From an uncultured Atopobiaceae bacterium (GTDB lineage: Bacteria > Actinomycetota > Coriobacteriia > Coriobacteriales > Atopobiaceae): a stretch of DNA of 64,000 nt. The translations under genes and the position numbers were made by a program. Below the pieces are notes generated by a model, which saw nothing but the letters and a program-made list of their open reading frames with translations, was not told the origin of the DNA and did no database searches. This document shows, in pieces, positions 47,180 through 56,376 of the stretch; the stretch's first letter is position 1, and the number at the start of each line of letters is the position of its first letter. Where the stretch lies: positions 1-64,000 of the forward strand of contig CALUJM010000006.1 of assembly GCA_944320975.1 (NCBI GenBank), given 5' to 3'.

Positions 47180-49030
47180 TCAGCTGCGCGGAGCCTCGGG
47201 CTCGCCCGCAGCCAGCTTGCTCACACGCCGGTCGTAGGTGAGAAGCCCGTTGGTCTCCTCCTCCACGTCGGAAAGCTGCGTGTACACGAACCCGGCCAGC
47301 CCCGCGCCCCGCAGCGCGAGCGCGCGGTCGAGAAGGTCGCGCACCTCGCGGGCAAACTGGGCACCGTCCTCCGCCCGCTCGTAGCCGTACGACGTCTCTA
47401 GGCACACGTGGCCCGGCACCGACCAGCTTACGCCGCCGAACTCGGAGATCATGAAGGCGCGCGGCGCGCGGGCTCGGTCGGGCCAGACCTCGAGCGGCCG
47501 GAAGTAGTTGTGCACGCCGCGGACGTCCCCGCACCAGCGGTCGTACCAGCCGCTCGTGGCGCAGACCAGGCGCGTGGGGTCCAAGGCGCGGACGTCGTCG
47601 CAGGCCGAGCGGGCGTCGAACTGGCCCCAGCCCTCGTTGAAGAGGGTCCAGCCCACCACGCAGGGGTGCCCGCGCAGCAGGCGCACCGTGCCGTCGCAGG
47701 TCGCGCGCCACTCGCGCCGGTAGCTCGGGTCGTCCGCGGCAAGCCGCCGCGTGGCGCGCGGCCCCTCGTCCGATGCCATGTCCCAGCTCGCCCGGAACAG
47801 CGTGGGCTTGTAGCTCGTCTGCCAGGCGCTATACGCTCCCCCGCCTGAGACCATGTCCTGCCAAACCAAGATCCCCAGGCGGTCGCACAGCGCGTAGAAG
47901 CGGCGCGACTCCACCTTCACGTGCATGCGCAGCATGTTGAATCCCAGCTCGCGCGCCGCCATGATGTCGTGGGCGAAGGCCGCCTCGGAGGGCGCCGTCA
48001 TGAGTCCGTCGGGCCAGTAGCCCTGCTCGAGCACGCCGCGCAGGAAGAGCGTCTTGCCGTTGAGGCGCACCCGGGGCTTCCCCGCCTCGTCCGGGCTCAC
48101 CTCGACGGTGCGAAAGCCGCAGTAGCTGCGCACGCGGTCGGCCCCAAAGGCGATCTCGACGTCGTAGAGGTGCGGGTCGCTCGGGCGCCAGAGATGCGGC
48201 TCCTCGACGTCGAGCGCCAGCCTCACCTCGCGCGCGCCCGCGGACCGAACCGAGGCGCTCGCGACCTCGCGGCCCCCGTCGAGCAGCCGCGCGAACAGCG
48301 TGCCCTCGCCCTCAAGCCCCGCCGTGAGCACGAGCCGCCCCTCGGCAGGACGCGCGTCCAGAGAAAGCTCGCTCACATGCGCCGCGGGCACGACCTCGCA
48401 CCACACGTCCTGCCAGATGCCGCTCTGGGCCGTGTACCAGATGCCGCCGCGCTCCAGGCGCTGCTTGCCGCGCAGCTGCGTGCCGGTGTCGCTCGGGTCG
48501 AAGACGCACAGGGCGAGCTGGTTGGCGCCCGGGCGCAACTCGTCGGTCACGTCGGCCGAGAAGGGCAGGTAGCCGCCCACGTGCTCGCACACGGGAGCGC
48601 CGTTCACAAAGACCGCGCACGCCCAGTCGACGGCCTCGAAGTGCAGGATGAGGCGCTCCCCCTCGGCGAGCTCCGGCGGCTCGAAGCCGCGGCGGTACCA
48701 GAGGAGCTCGTCGGGCTGCAGCTGCCTGCCCACGCCGGAGAGCGGTGCCTCGGGCGAGAAGGGCACGCGGATGTCCTGCCACCCGCCGATGGGGGGAAGG
48801 GCGCTGCGCCAGCCGGTCTCGGCGTCGGCGCAGAAGACGAACGCGCACTCCCAGACGCCGTTGAGCGAGACCCACGAATCGCGCCTCAGCTGCGGGCGGG
48901 GGTGCGACGCCGGCGGGAGGTCCTTCTCGCCTGCCGCGATCTTCTCGCCCCACGGCGTCAGGAGCTGCGCGAGCTCCACGTCCTCCGGCGGACGGGGCCT
49001 GCTCGCGAGGACGCGCTTGATGTCGAGCAT
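47180..49030 (-). CDS. Glycoside hydrolase family 2 (beta-galactosidase/glucuronidase type)
   Basis: 616 residues with the three GH2 parts: jelly-roll (WYRRGFEPPELAEGERLILH), immunoglobulin-like domain and TIM barrel. The acid/base Glu is in FNEGWGQF and the nucleophile Glu in MISEFGGVSW. No signal peptide, so it acts inside the cell. ATG 49030 is preferred over 49036 because GGAGGGG is then about 8 bases away. An inserted guest in the topA-tmk interval. The exact sugar is not clear. Confidence 0.9.
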   Translation of the reverse strand: MLDIKRVLASRPRPPEDVELAQLLTPWGEKIAAGEKDLPPASHPRPQLRRDSWVSLNGVWECAFVFCADAETGWRSALPPIGGWQDIRVPFSPEAPLSGVGRQLQPDELLWYRRGFEPPELAEGERLILHFEAVDWACAVFVNGAPVCEHVGGYLPFSADVTDELRPGANQLALCVFDPSDTGTQLRGKQRLERGGIWYTAQSGIWQDVWCEVVPAAHVSELSLDARPAEGRLVLTAGLEGEGTLFARLLDGGREVASASVRSAGAREVRLALDVEEPHLWRPSDPHLYDVEIAFGADRVRSYCGFRTVEVSPDEAGKPRVRLNGKTLFLRGVLEQGYWPDGLMTAPSEAAFAHDIMAARELGFNMLRMHVKVESRRFYALCDRLGILVWQDMVSGGGAYSAWQTSYKPTLFRASWDMASDEGPRATRRLAADDPSYRREWRATCDGTVRLLRGHPCVVGWTLFNEGWGQFDARSACDDVRALDPTRLVCATSGWYDRWCGDVRGVHNYFRPLEVWPDRARAPRAFMISEFGGVSWSVPGHVCLETSYGYERAEDGAQFAREVRDLLDRALALRGAGLAGFVYTQLSDVEEETNGLLTYDRRVSKLAAGEPEAPRS

Positions 49031-49181
49031 GGTCATCCCCTCCGACGCGACGACGCGGTCATTGCCTTCCATCCATGATACGGGAGCCCGAGCGCTCTGC
49101 ACCTGCGGTTGAATGCCGCGGGAGACCCGAGCTCCGCCGAGAAGGACGCGGGGCCGAGAAGAACCTCGACCCCGCGCCTCG

Positions 49182-51698
49182 TCACGACTTCTTCTTTGTG
49201 CCGCGCCTTCCGCCGGCGGCCCTGCCGCGGCCGCGCGTCACCTTGGCGGCCTCCTTCTTCTCGCGGCCCGGGCAGCTCATGTTGGGGCAGAGCTTCCAGG
49301 GGCCGCGGGCGGTGGTCACCACGACCATCGGAGCTCCGCAGTCCGGGCAGGTCTCGCCTGTGGCCTCGAGCTTGCCGCGGGCGGGCAGCGGATAGCTCGT
49401 CCCGCAGTCGTCGTAGTTGGTGCAGCGGATGAAGCGCTTGCCGCTCTTCTCGGATTTGTGCGCCACGAGGCGCCCCTCGCGCCCGGCCTCGGCGCACGCG
49501 GGGCAGGCGCCCACGTCCACGTCGGGCTCGCGGTTGGTGGGGCATGCCGGGTTGATGCAGGTCTCGTACGCGCGGCTTCGGAACGGCTGCACCTTCACGC
49601 GCGGCGCGCCGCACTCCGGGCAGACCGCGGCATCGCCCTCGAGCGCGGAGATCTTGCCCTGGGGCAGCGGGTAGGTGACGTCGCACTCCGGCCAGCCCAT
49701 GCAGCCAGCAAAGCTGCCTCGGGTCTTGGCCGAGGTCTTGACCACGAGGTCCTTGCCGCACTTGGGGCAGGTTCCGATCTTGGCGTCGGCGGTGACGGCG
49801 TCGGCGATGGAGTCGGAGAGGTCGTCGACGTGCTCCACGAGCGCGTCCATGAGGCCGGCGAGCAGCGCGCGGGAGTGGTTGACCACCTGCCCCTGCGTCT
49901 CGGAGCCCTCCGCCACGCGCGTCATGTCGTCCTCGAGCTCGGCCGTCATGTCGGCCGAGGTGATGCGCGGCGCGTAGGTGGTGAGGGCGTCGATGATCGC
50001 CATGCCGAGCTGGCTGGGCTCGACCGGGTCGTTCTTGAAGTACTTGCGCTCGTAGAGCGTATCGATGATGCTCGCGCGCGTGGACTTGGTGCCGAGGCCC
50101 CGCTTCTCCATCTCCTGGATGAGCTTGCCCTGGCTGTAGCGCGCGGGCGGCTCGGTCTGCTTGGCGAGCAGCTCCATCTCGGAGATGCCCACGACGTCGC
50201 CCTCCGCCAGCGCGGGGAGCTGGTCGTCCTTCTTGAGGCCGTAGGGGTAGATCGCGCGGAAGCCCGGGTTCACGAGCACGCTGCCGCTCACGGTGAACGG
50301 CTCGCCCGCGACGTCGATGGTGACCTTGGTGCCCTCGAGCGTGGCAGGCCCCATGAGCGTGGCCAGGAAGCGCCGCGCGATGAGGTTGTAGAGCTTCCAC
50401 GCCGCGGGCTGGAGCTTGTCGGGGGATGCCGCCGCCGTGGGGTAGATGGGCGGGTGGTCGGTGGTCTCCTCCTTGCCGCGGGTTGCGGTGAGCTTGGGCT
50501 GGGACAGGAGCGCCTGGCAGGTGCCGGCGTACTGCGGGACCTTGGCGAGCGTGCGCACGCAGTCGCGCAGGTCGAGCGAACTCGGGTAGACGGTGTTGTC
50601 CACGCGCGGGTACGAGATGAGGCCGTCCATGTAGAGGCTCTCGGCGAGGCGCATCGTGCGCGCCGGCGAGATGCCCTCAGCGGCGGCCGCCGCCTGCAGC
50701 GAGGTGGTGTTGAACGGCGCGGGCGGGCGCTGGGTGCGGCTCTTGCGCTCCACGGCCGTCACGCGGCCCTCGGCGGCGTCCGCCACGCGCCCGAAGGCGG
50801 CGTCGGCGGCGTCCTTCTCCCAGAAGCGGCCGGTGGCGTGCGTGATGCGGAACGGGCCCGCGGCGTCGCCGTCCTTCTCGGCCTGCCCCTGGATGACCCA
50901 GTAGTCCTCGGGCTTGAAGGCGAGGCGCTCTCGCTCGCGCTCCACCACGAGGGCGAGCGTCGGCGTCTGGACGCGGCCGGCGGAGCGCACGTTACCGAGC
51001 CCCGACCAGCGCGCGGCCGTGAGGTAGCGCGTGAGGACGGCGCCCCAGATCAAGTCGATGTACTGGCGCGACTCGCCGGCGTCGGCGAGGTCCTGGTCCA
51101 GCTCCACGAGGTTGGCGAAGGCGTGGTCGATCTCGGCCTTGGTGAAGGCGGAGTAGCGGGCGCGGGCCACGGGCACGTCTGGGGCGACCTCGCGGATCTG
51201 GCGCAGGGCGTCGGAGCCGATGAGCTCGCCCTCGCGGTCGAAGTCCGTGCCGATGACCACGCTGTCGGCCTTCTTGGCCAGGTTCTTGAGGGCGCGGATG
51301 ATCTCCTTCTCGGCGGGGAGCTTCTCGATGGGCGCCCACACCAGGTACGGCAGGCTCGCGATCTTCCAGCCCTTGAGATCTATGCCGTCCGCCAGGAACG
51401 GCTTGCGCTTGGACTTGTAGGGCGGGCGGGCGAGGCCGTCGGGCACATCGGCGGGCAGCAGCTCGCCGTCGGCGGTGAGGCCCTGCCAGCCGTCCTGCCG
51501 GTTGAAGGTCAGCTGGATCGGGAAGTCCACCTTGAGGATGTGGCCGCGCAGGCCGATCGTGACGTTGTCCTCCCCGCCCACGCGGAAGCGGTAGACCGGC
51601 GTGTTGTAGACCTTGTCCGCCGTCGGCTTGCCGGACTCGGAGAGCAGGCGCGCGATCTGCTGCGCCGCGTCGTTCTTCTCGGTGACGATCAGCCTCAC
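49182..51698 (-). CDS. topA: Type IA DNA topoisomerase, archaeal-like, with four zinc ribbons
   Basis: 838 residues. Relaxes negatively supercoiled DNA. Toprim residues are in VIGTDFDREGELIG; the catalytic Tyr is in LISYPRVDNTVYP, where the bacterial form normally reads ITYMRTDS, so this is the archaeal/reverse-gyrase-like type. The C-terminus has four CxxC...C zinc-ribbon units (from about residue 620) and a basic KKKS end. It is the only topoisomerase I in the window. VTEKNDAAQQ at the start and QAEKDGDAAG are encoded over the dispersed word. Confidence 0.92.
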   Translation of the reverse strand: MRLIVTEKNDAAQQIARLLSESGKPTADKVYNTPVYRFRVGGEDNVTIGLRGHILKVDFPIQLTFNRQDGWQGLTADGELLPADVPDGLARPPYKSKRKPFLADGIDLKGWKIASLPYLVWAPIEKLPAEKEIIRALKNLAKKADSVVIGTDFDREGELIGSDALRQIREVAPDVPVARARYSAFTKAEIDHAFANLVELDQDLADAGESRQYIDLIWGAVLTRYLTAARWSGLGNVRSAGRVQTPTLALVVERERERLAFKPEDYWVIQGQAEKDGDAAGPFRITHATGRFWEKDAADAAFGRVADAAEGRVTAVERKSRTQRPPAPFNTTSLQAAAAAEGISPARTMRLAESLYMDGLISYPRVDNTVYPSSLDLRDCVRTLAKVPQYAGTCQALLSQPKLTATRGKEETTDHPPIYPTAAASPDKLQPAAWKLYNLIARRFLATLMGPATLEGTKVTIDVAGEPFTVSGSVLVNPGFRAIYPYGLKKDDQLPALAEGDVVGISEMELLAKQTEPPARYSQGKLIQEMEKRGLGTKSTRASIIDTLYERKYFKNDPVEPSQLGMAIIDALTTYAPRITSADMTAELEDDMTRVAEGSETQGQVVNHSRALLAGLMDALVEHVDDLSDSIADAVTADAKIGTCPKCGKDLVVKTSAKTRGSFAGCMGWPECDVTYPLPQGKISALEGDAAVCPECGAPRVKVQPFRSRAYETCINPACPTNREPDVDVGACPACAEAGREGRLVAHKSEKSGKRFIRCTNYDDCGTSYPLPARGKLEATGETCPDCGAPMVVVTTARGPWKLCPNMSCPGREKKEAAKVTRGRGRAAGGRRGTKKKS

Positions 51699-51710
51699 GA
51701 CATCACCTGC

Positions 51711-52499
51711 CTAGAGACGGTCGAAGTCGCGCTGCTCGTAGTCCTCGCGGCCCCACTTGAGGGCAGCCTTGCCGTCGCGCGCGATGATGATGTAGCGGGC
51801 CACGGCCAGGGCGGCCTCGTACAGGGCGATAAGGACGGCGAACATGAGGACCATCGTGACCGGCGAGGCGTCGGGCGTCACGCAGGCGGAGAGCGCCATG
51901 AGCGCCACGTAGACGGTCCTCCACTGGGAGCGGAAGGTCTTGTACGGCACCAGGTGGAAGATCGACAGGTAGAAGATGACGAGCGGCAGCTGGAACGCCA
52001 GGCCGAAGCCGATCTCGAGCAGCATGTAGATGTTGAGGTAGTCCTCGGCGTCGGCCATGGACTGCGCGAACTCGAAGGTCTGGTCGAGCAGCCAGCCAAA
52101 CGCGGCGGGCTGGATGACGAAGTAGCAGAAGATCATGCCCAGGAAGAACAGTGCGACCATCGCGCCCACGGTGGGCACGACCCACTTGCGCTCGTTGGGC
52201 TTGAGCGCCGGCAGGAAAAATCCCATGATCTGCCAGATGATGATCGGCGAGCACACGATCACCGAGAAGAACAGGGCGACCTTGAAGCGGATGGTGAAGC
52301 CGCCGAGCGCGCTGAAGACGTAGAGGTCGCCGCCGCGCATGGCGGAGCGGATCTGGTCGATCATCATCTCGATGAGCGTGGGCGTGGCCATGTAGACGAC
52401 GAGCGCGCCAACGATGATGGCGACCACGATGATTGTGATGCGCCGCCTGAGCTCGCCGAGGTGGTCCATGATGGGCATGCGTGCGGGTCCGATCGGCAT
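51711..52499 (-). CDS. tatC: Sec-independent translocase TatC
   Basis: 262 residues, six membrane helices, with the family opening MDHLGELRRRI and the conserved Glu/Pro positions (FSVIVCSPIIIWQIMGFF, GLAFQLPLVIFYLS). Receives twin-arginine signal peptides. It is 3 bp downstream of the tatA/B gene, one operon. Confidence 0.95.
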   Translation of the reverse strand: MPIGPARMPIMDHLGELRRRITIIVVAIIVGALVVYMATPTLIEMMIDQIRSAMRGGDLYVFSALGGFTIRFKVALFFSVIVCSPIIIWQIMGFFLPALKPNERKWVVPTVGAMVALFFLGMIFCYFVIQPAAFGWLLDQTFEFAQSMADAEDYLNIYMLLEIGFGLAFQLPLVIFYLSIFHLVPYKTFRSQWRTVYVALMALSACVTPDASPVTMVLMFAVLIALYEAALAVARYIIIARDGKAALKWGREDYEQRDFDRL

Positions 52500-52502
52500 G
52501 GC

Positions 52503-53225
52503 TTAGGCCTCCTTCTTGGTGGACTTGGCGGCGCTGAGCCAGCTGGGGACGGCACCGGTCCCGGCGGGCTTACCGGCGGGGGCAGCGTCGTCGACGGCGG
52601 GGGCGGCCTCGCCCGCTCCACGCTCCTCGCCGCGCTCGTCGCTCGCTTCGAGAGTCGCAGCGGAGCCGTCCTCGCCGGCGACGGCGCCCTCCGAGCGAGA
52701 GGGGCGCTTCATCGAGTACAGGTCGGCGGCCGACGGCTTGGCGGCAGCCGGCTTGGGCTGGGCCGCGGCGGGCCTGGGGGCGACGGCCTCGGCGTCGGCG
52801 TCGAGGTCGGCGTCTTCATCGGCGTCTGCCGCGTCTGCCTGCTCGGCGGCGGCGCGGTCGGCGGCCTCCTTGGCCTCGGCCTCGCGGGCGGCCTTCTCGG
52901 CGGCGAGGCGCTTCTTGCGCTCGGCGAAGGTCTCGGTCCTTCTCGGCGCCGGAGCGTCCTCGCCCTCGGGGGCGTCGAGGTCGGCGTCCTCGTCGAGCTC
53001 AGCCGCGCGGTTGCGCGTGGGCTTGCCCGCGCTCGCGTTCATGGCCTCCGCGGCGGGGTCGAGGACCTCGCTCTGGACCACCTGCGTGAAGCCCTCCTGA
53101 GCCTGCTTGAACTGCCGCAGCGCGCGGCCGATCGTCCTACCCATGCCCGGGAGCTTGTCCGGGCCAAAGATCAGGAACGCGAACAGCAGGATGAGGAAGA
53201 GCTCTGTTCCTCCGATACCAAACAC
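52503..53225 (-). CDS. TatA/TatB-type protein with long acidic tail
   Basis: 240 residues. A single N-terminal helix (MFGIGGTELFLILLFAFLIF) and amphipathic helix (GPDKLPGMGRTIGRALRQF) are typical of TatA/TatB. The remaining 170 residues are Ala/Glu/Asp-rich and disordered, much longer than a usual TatA. With one such gene next to tatC it may serve as TatB or as a combined subunit. Confidence 0.88.
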   Translation of the reverse strand: MFGIGGTELFLILLFAFLIFGPDKLPGMGRTIGRALRQFKQAQEGFTQVVQSEVLDPAAEAMNASAGKPTRNRAAELDEDADLDAPEGEDAPAPRRTETFAERKKRLAAEKAAREAEAKEAADRAAAEQADAADADEDADLDADAEAVAPRPAAAQPKPAAAKPSAADLYSMKRPSRSEGAVAGEDGSAATLEASDERGEERGAGEAAPAVDDAAPAGKPAGTGAVPSWLSAAKSTKKEA

Positions 53226-53246
53226 GTTCTATCCTTCCGTCGTGCC

Positions 53247-53579
53247 CTAGCGGGCCTCGTCCTCGCGAATGTTGAGCTCGGAGGAGACCCCGAGCAGCCC
53301 GAGCACGCGGGCGACGTTTCTCTGCGGGCGCGCGACCTCCAGGCGGACGCCCTTCTCGGCGGCGCGGTGCGCGGCGCCCACCAGGACGCCGATGCCCGTC
53401 GAGTCGATGTAGGGGACCCCGGCCAGGTCGACCGTGACGTCGGTGACGTCCGACCCGAGGCGGCCGTCGAGCGCGGAGCGCAGCTCGTCGGCGTTGGAGA
53501 CGTCGACCTCGCCGGAGACGAGGATGACGCTGCCCGCGGCGCTGGCCGCGGCGCTTCTGATGTCGATGGAAAGGCTCAT
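53247..53579 (-). CDS. STAS-domain anti-anti-sigma factor-like protein
   Basis: 110 residues with SGEVDVSNADELRSALDGRL and the phosphorylatable Ser in YIDSTGIGVLV. Such proteins relieve sigma factors by binding a kinase/anti-sigma partner. No RsbW-like kinase is adjacent. Lies between the TPR gene and tatA/B in one direction. Confidence 0.85.
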   Translation of the reverse strand: MSLSIDIRSAAASAAGSVILVSGEVDVSNADELRSALDGRLGSDVTDVTVDLAGVPYIDSTGIGVLVGAAHRAAEKGVRLEVARPQRNVARVLGLLGVSSELNIREDEAR

Positions 53580-53600
53580 GGGTCCTCCTCTGGACGCGAG

Positions 53601-54401
53601 CTAGTCGTTGGTGTCCGCAGCCGCGGCGTCGTCAGCGGACGCATCGTCGTCGGTCGCGGCGTCGGCGGCCGCGTCGTCGTCGGTCGCGGCGTCGTCGGAG
53701 CTCTCGCTCTCCTCGAGCGCGGAGAGACGCTGCTCGGCAGCGCTCTTGGCGCCGGCCTCGTCGTCCGGGTCGAGCTCGATGGCCTTCTCGTAGGCCGCCT
53801 TGGCCTCGTCGATCCTGCCGGTGCTCTCATAGAGCACGCCGAGCGTCTCCCAGCCGGGCGCGTAGTCGGGGAAGGCGGTCGTGGCCTCCTCGAGCGAGGT
53901 CGTGGCCTCATCGGTCTTGCCCTGGTAGTAGAGGCACAGCGCGCGGCTCACGCGGACGTCCGAGGAGTCCTCGTGGCCGAGGTAGTCGTCATAGCGCTCG
54001 ACTGCCTTGTCGAGCAGGTCGTTGCCGTGCGTCACGTCGTCGTCGTTCTGCGCGAGCATGAGGACGCTCGTGCCCCAGGAGGAATAGTAGCTTCCAAGCT
54101 GGAGCAGGGAGTCGGTGTCATCGGGGTTCTCGGCCACCTTGGCCTCGAGATCGTCCACGATGCCCTGGTAGTTCTCGTCCATCGTCTCGACGGTGTACTC
54201 CTGGGTCTGCGAGTTCTGCGACTGGACGACGGCGGCGAGCGCGCCGGCCAGCGTCGACCCGGCGAAAATCACGATGAAGATGATGATGACGACCTTCTGG
54301 AAGCGAGAGAGCTCGCCCGGCTTGCGCTGAGCGCGCTTCTTGGGCTGCCCCTTCTTGGAGGCCTTCTTGTCCTGCGCCCCGGACTTCTTGCTGTCCGCCA
54401 T
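53601..54401 (-). CDS. Membrane-anchored TPR protein
   Basis: 266 residues. A Lys-rich N-terminus, one membrane helix (VVIIIFIVIFAGSTLAGALA) and about four tetratricopeptide repeats (VETMDENYQGIVDDLEAKVA, AWETL-like GWETLGVLYESTGRIDEAKA), then an Asp/Ala repeat tail. It may scaffold envelope or secretion proteins beside the Tat operon (inference). GAGGAG lies about 11 bases before ATG 54401. Confidence 0.8.
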   Translation of the reverse strand: MADSKKSGAQDKKASKKGQPKKRAQRKPGELSRFQKVVIIIFIVIFAGSTLAGALAAVVQSQNSQTQEYTVETMDENYQGIVDDLEAKVAENPDDTDSLLQLGSYYSSWGTSVLMLAQNDDDVTHGNDLLDKAVERYDDYLGHEDSSDVRVSRALCLYYQGKTDEATTSLEEATTAFPDYAPGWETLGVLYESTGRIDEAKAAYEKAIELDPDDEAGAKSAAEQRLSALEESESSDDAATDDDAAADAATDDDASADDAAAADTND

Positions 54402-54574
54402 CGTTTGACACTCCTCACGTACGTGTTGGCTATCGGGCCCTTGCCCGCAAGCTTTTAGCATAGGCCAAGGGCCCCTCCCCCGCGGGGGGAGAAGTCCTGC
54501 GCGATGACAATAACAGAATTCCGCGGCGGCGAGAAACCCGGCAGCCTCGCGGCGGCGCCGCGGCGCTCGCGCCC

Positions 54575-55861
54575 CTACGCGCGCTCGGCCTTGGCGAGGC
54601 GGGCGGACACGAGCTTGACCGCCACCACGAACACGTCGAGCGCCTGGCCGAGCTCCTCGAGCGAGGGGTAGGTCGGCGCGATGCGGATGTTGGTGTCACG
54701 CGGGTCGCGGCCGTAGGGCCAGGGCGCGCCGGCGCCGGTCAGCGTGACGCCCAGCTCCTTGGCGAGGGCCACGATCGCCTTGGCCGACCCCTCCGGGCCC
54801 TCGAAGCTCACGAAGTAGCCGCCCTTGGGGTGCGTCCACGTGGCGACGCCCAGCTCGCCGAGGCCGGCGGAGAGCTTCTCCTCCACCAGCGCAAAGCGCG
54901 GCGCCACCACGGCGGCGTGGCGCCTCATGTGCTCGGCGACGCCCGCGGCGTCCTTCAGGAACTTGACGTGCGCGAGCTGGGAGACCTTCTCCGGGGAGAC
55001 GCGCATGGCCGAGAACGCGCGGCGCAGCTCCGCCATGTCGGACGGGGACGCCGTGACCCACGCCATGCCGGAGCTGGGGAAGGTCACCTTGGCCGTGGAC
55101 GCGAACTCGTAGACGAGGTTGTCGGCGCCCGCCTCCGCGAGCGCGTCGAAGATGTTGAGCAGGGGCTCGCCCTCGCCGGCGAAGGTGTGCACGGCGTAGG
55201 CGTTGTCCCAGAAGATGCGGAAGTCGGGGGCAGCGGGCTTGAGGGCTGCGAAGGCGCGCACAACGTCGTCGGAGTAGGTGATGCCGGTGGGGTTGGCGTA
55301 CCTGGGCACGCACCAGATGCCCTTGACCTGCGGGTCCTTCTCGACCAGCTCGCGCACGACGTCCATGTCCGGACCGTCCTCGCGCATGGGCACCGGGACG
55401 TTCTCGATGCCGAAGCTCTCGGTCACGGTGAAGTGGCGGTCGTAGCCGGGCGCGGGGCAGAGGAACTTGACGGTCCCCTGCTGGCACCAGGGCTTGCAGC
55501 CGGCGATGCCGTGGACGTAGCCGTTCTCGACGCAGTCGTACATGAGGTTGAGGCTCGAGGAGCCGATGACGCTCACGTTGGCGGGGTCGACGCCGAGCAG
55601 CTCGGCGGCGAGGGCGCGCGCGGAGGGCAGGCCGTCGGGGTCACCGTAGTTGTCGACCGAGGAGCCGCCGTCGGTGAGGTCGGTCTCGCTGGTCACGAGG
55701 TCGAGCATGGGCTTGGAAAGCGCGGTCTGCTCGGGGCTCGGCTTGCCGCGGGCCATGTCAAGCTTGAGGTTCAGGGCGCGCAGGTCGTCCGCCTGGCGCT
55801 CGAGGTCGGCGAGGGCGGCGTCGAGCGCGGCATCGGTCATGTTCTGATACGCGGATGTCAT
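54575..55861 (-). CDS. Class I aminotransferase, AspT (MocR-like) subgroup
   Basis: 428 residues. The PLP lysine is in FASTAKVTFPSSG; DMARGKPSPEQ at about residue 36 and NYGDPDGLPSARAL are typical of the actinobacterial aspartate aminotransferase subgroup Ic. Likely interconverts aspartate and oxaloacetate. Stands alone; the ATG follows GGAGGAAC. Confidence 0.9.
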   Translation of the reverse strand: MTSAYQNMTDAALDAALADLERQADDLRALNLKLDMARGKPSPEQTALSKPMLDLVTSETDLTDGGSSVDNYGDPDGLPSARALAAELLGVDPANVSVIGSSSLNLMYDCVENGYVHGIAGCKPWCQQGTVKFLCPAPGYDRHFTVTESFGIENVPVPMREDGPDMDVVRELVEKDPQVKGIWCVPRYANPTGITYSDDVVRAFAALKPAAPDFRIFWDNAYAVHTFAGEGEPLLNIFDALAEAGADNLVYEFASTAKVTFPSSGMAWVTASPSDMAELRRAFSAMRVSPEKVSQLAHVKFLKDAAGVAEHMRRHAAVVAPRFALVEEKLSAGLGELGVATWTHPKGGYFVSFEGPEGSAKAIVALAKELGVTLTGAGAPWPYGRDPRDTNIRIAPTYPSLEELGQALDVFVVAVKLVSARLAKAERA

Positions 55862-55970
55862 GGTTCCTCCTCCGGGATTCCCGTCTAAGGGTCCCGCCTA
55901 GTATAGATGCATTCCGCCACGGGGCTGCTACCATGTTTGGGACGAAAAGAAGCGCTTACAGGGAGGCCAC

Positions 55971-56237
55971 ATGTTCGGGACGGACGTTCGCAGCGAGGAC
56001 TACGGCGAGCTGCAGCGACTCGTCGACGCCATCTTTGTGCCGGGCGTCTCCTCGGCCGCCACCTGCTCCAAGCTCGACGTGGTGACGCGCGCGGAGATCT
56101 TCGACCTGAGCGCCGACCTCGCCGAGGTCGTGGAGGCCCTCCCCTCGCGCACCTACACGCGCCAGCGCCTCTGCGACCAGATCAACTCCATCCTGATCGG
56201 CCACGGCTGGGCCGGCACCTACGGCACCGTCGAGTAA
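55971..56237 (+). CDS. Hypothetical protein, 88 residues
   Basis: Good ribosome site (GGGAGGCC, 5 bases) before the ATG. The product (start MFGTDVRSEDYGELQRLVDA, end GHGWAGTYGTVE) is likely helical and resembles no family I can name. A paired-motif terminator follows it, which supports a real transcript. Upstream, the -10-like box is unclear. Confidence 0.7.
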   Translation: MFGTDVRSEDYGELQRLVDAIFVPGVSSAATCSKLDVVTRAEIFDLSADLAEVVEALPSRTYTRQRLCDQINSILIGHGWAGTYGTVE

Positions 56238-56276
56238 AAGCACGGCCAACCCGCGACCTTTCGGCATATACGACAC

Positions 56277-56350
56277 GGGCGCCCCCGTTCTTCTCGCCCG
56301 GCGACTTCTGCGCGCAGCGCGGTGAGCCGGAGAGAAGAACGGGGGCGCCC
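56277..56350. terminator. Inverted pair of GAGAAGAAC words forming a terminator-like hairpin
   Basis: Arms 56277-56295 and 56332-56350 are exact complements over 19 bp (GGGCGCCCCCGTTCTTCTC and its complement). Each arm contains one copy of the dispersed word. It sits tail-to-tail between two convergent genes, so it could end both messages. Confidence 0.8.
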
Positions 56351-56376
56351 CCTGGTGCGTATGGGACGAGCGCTGC

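Noticed and set aside
49113-54458. A 1781-codon open frame on the plus strand across topA, tatC, tatA/B and the TPR gene
   Set aside because: It is exactly antisense to five well-recognised genes. Strong GC3 bias removes stops from the opposite frame. Its translation is low-complexity Arg/Gly/Leu/Val with no family motif.
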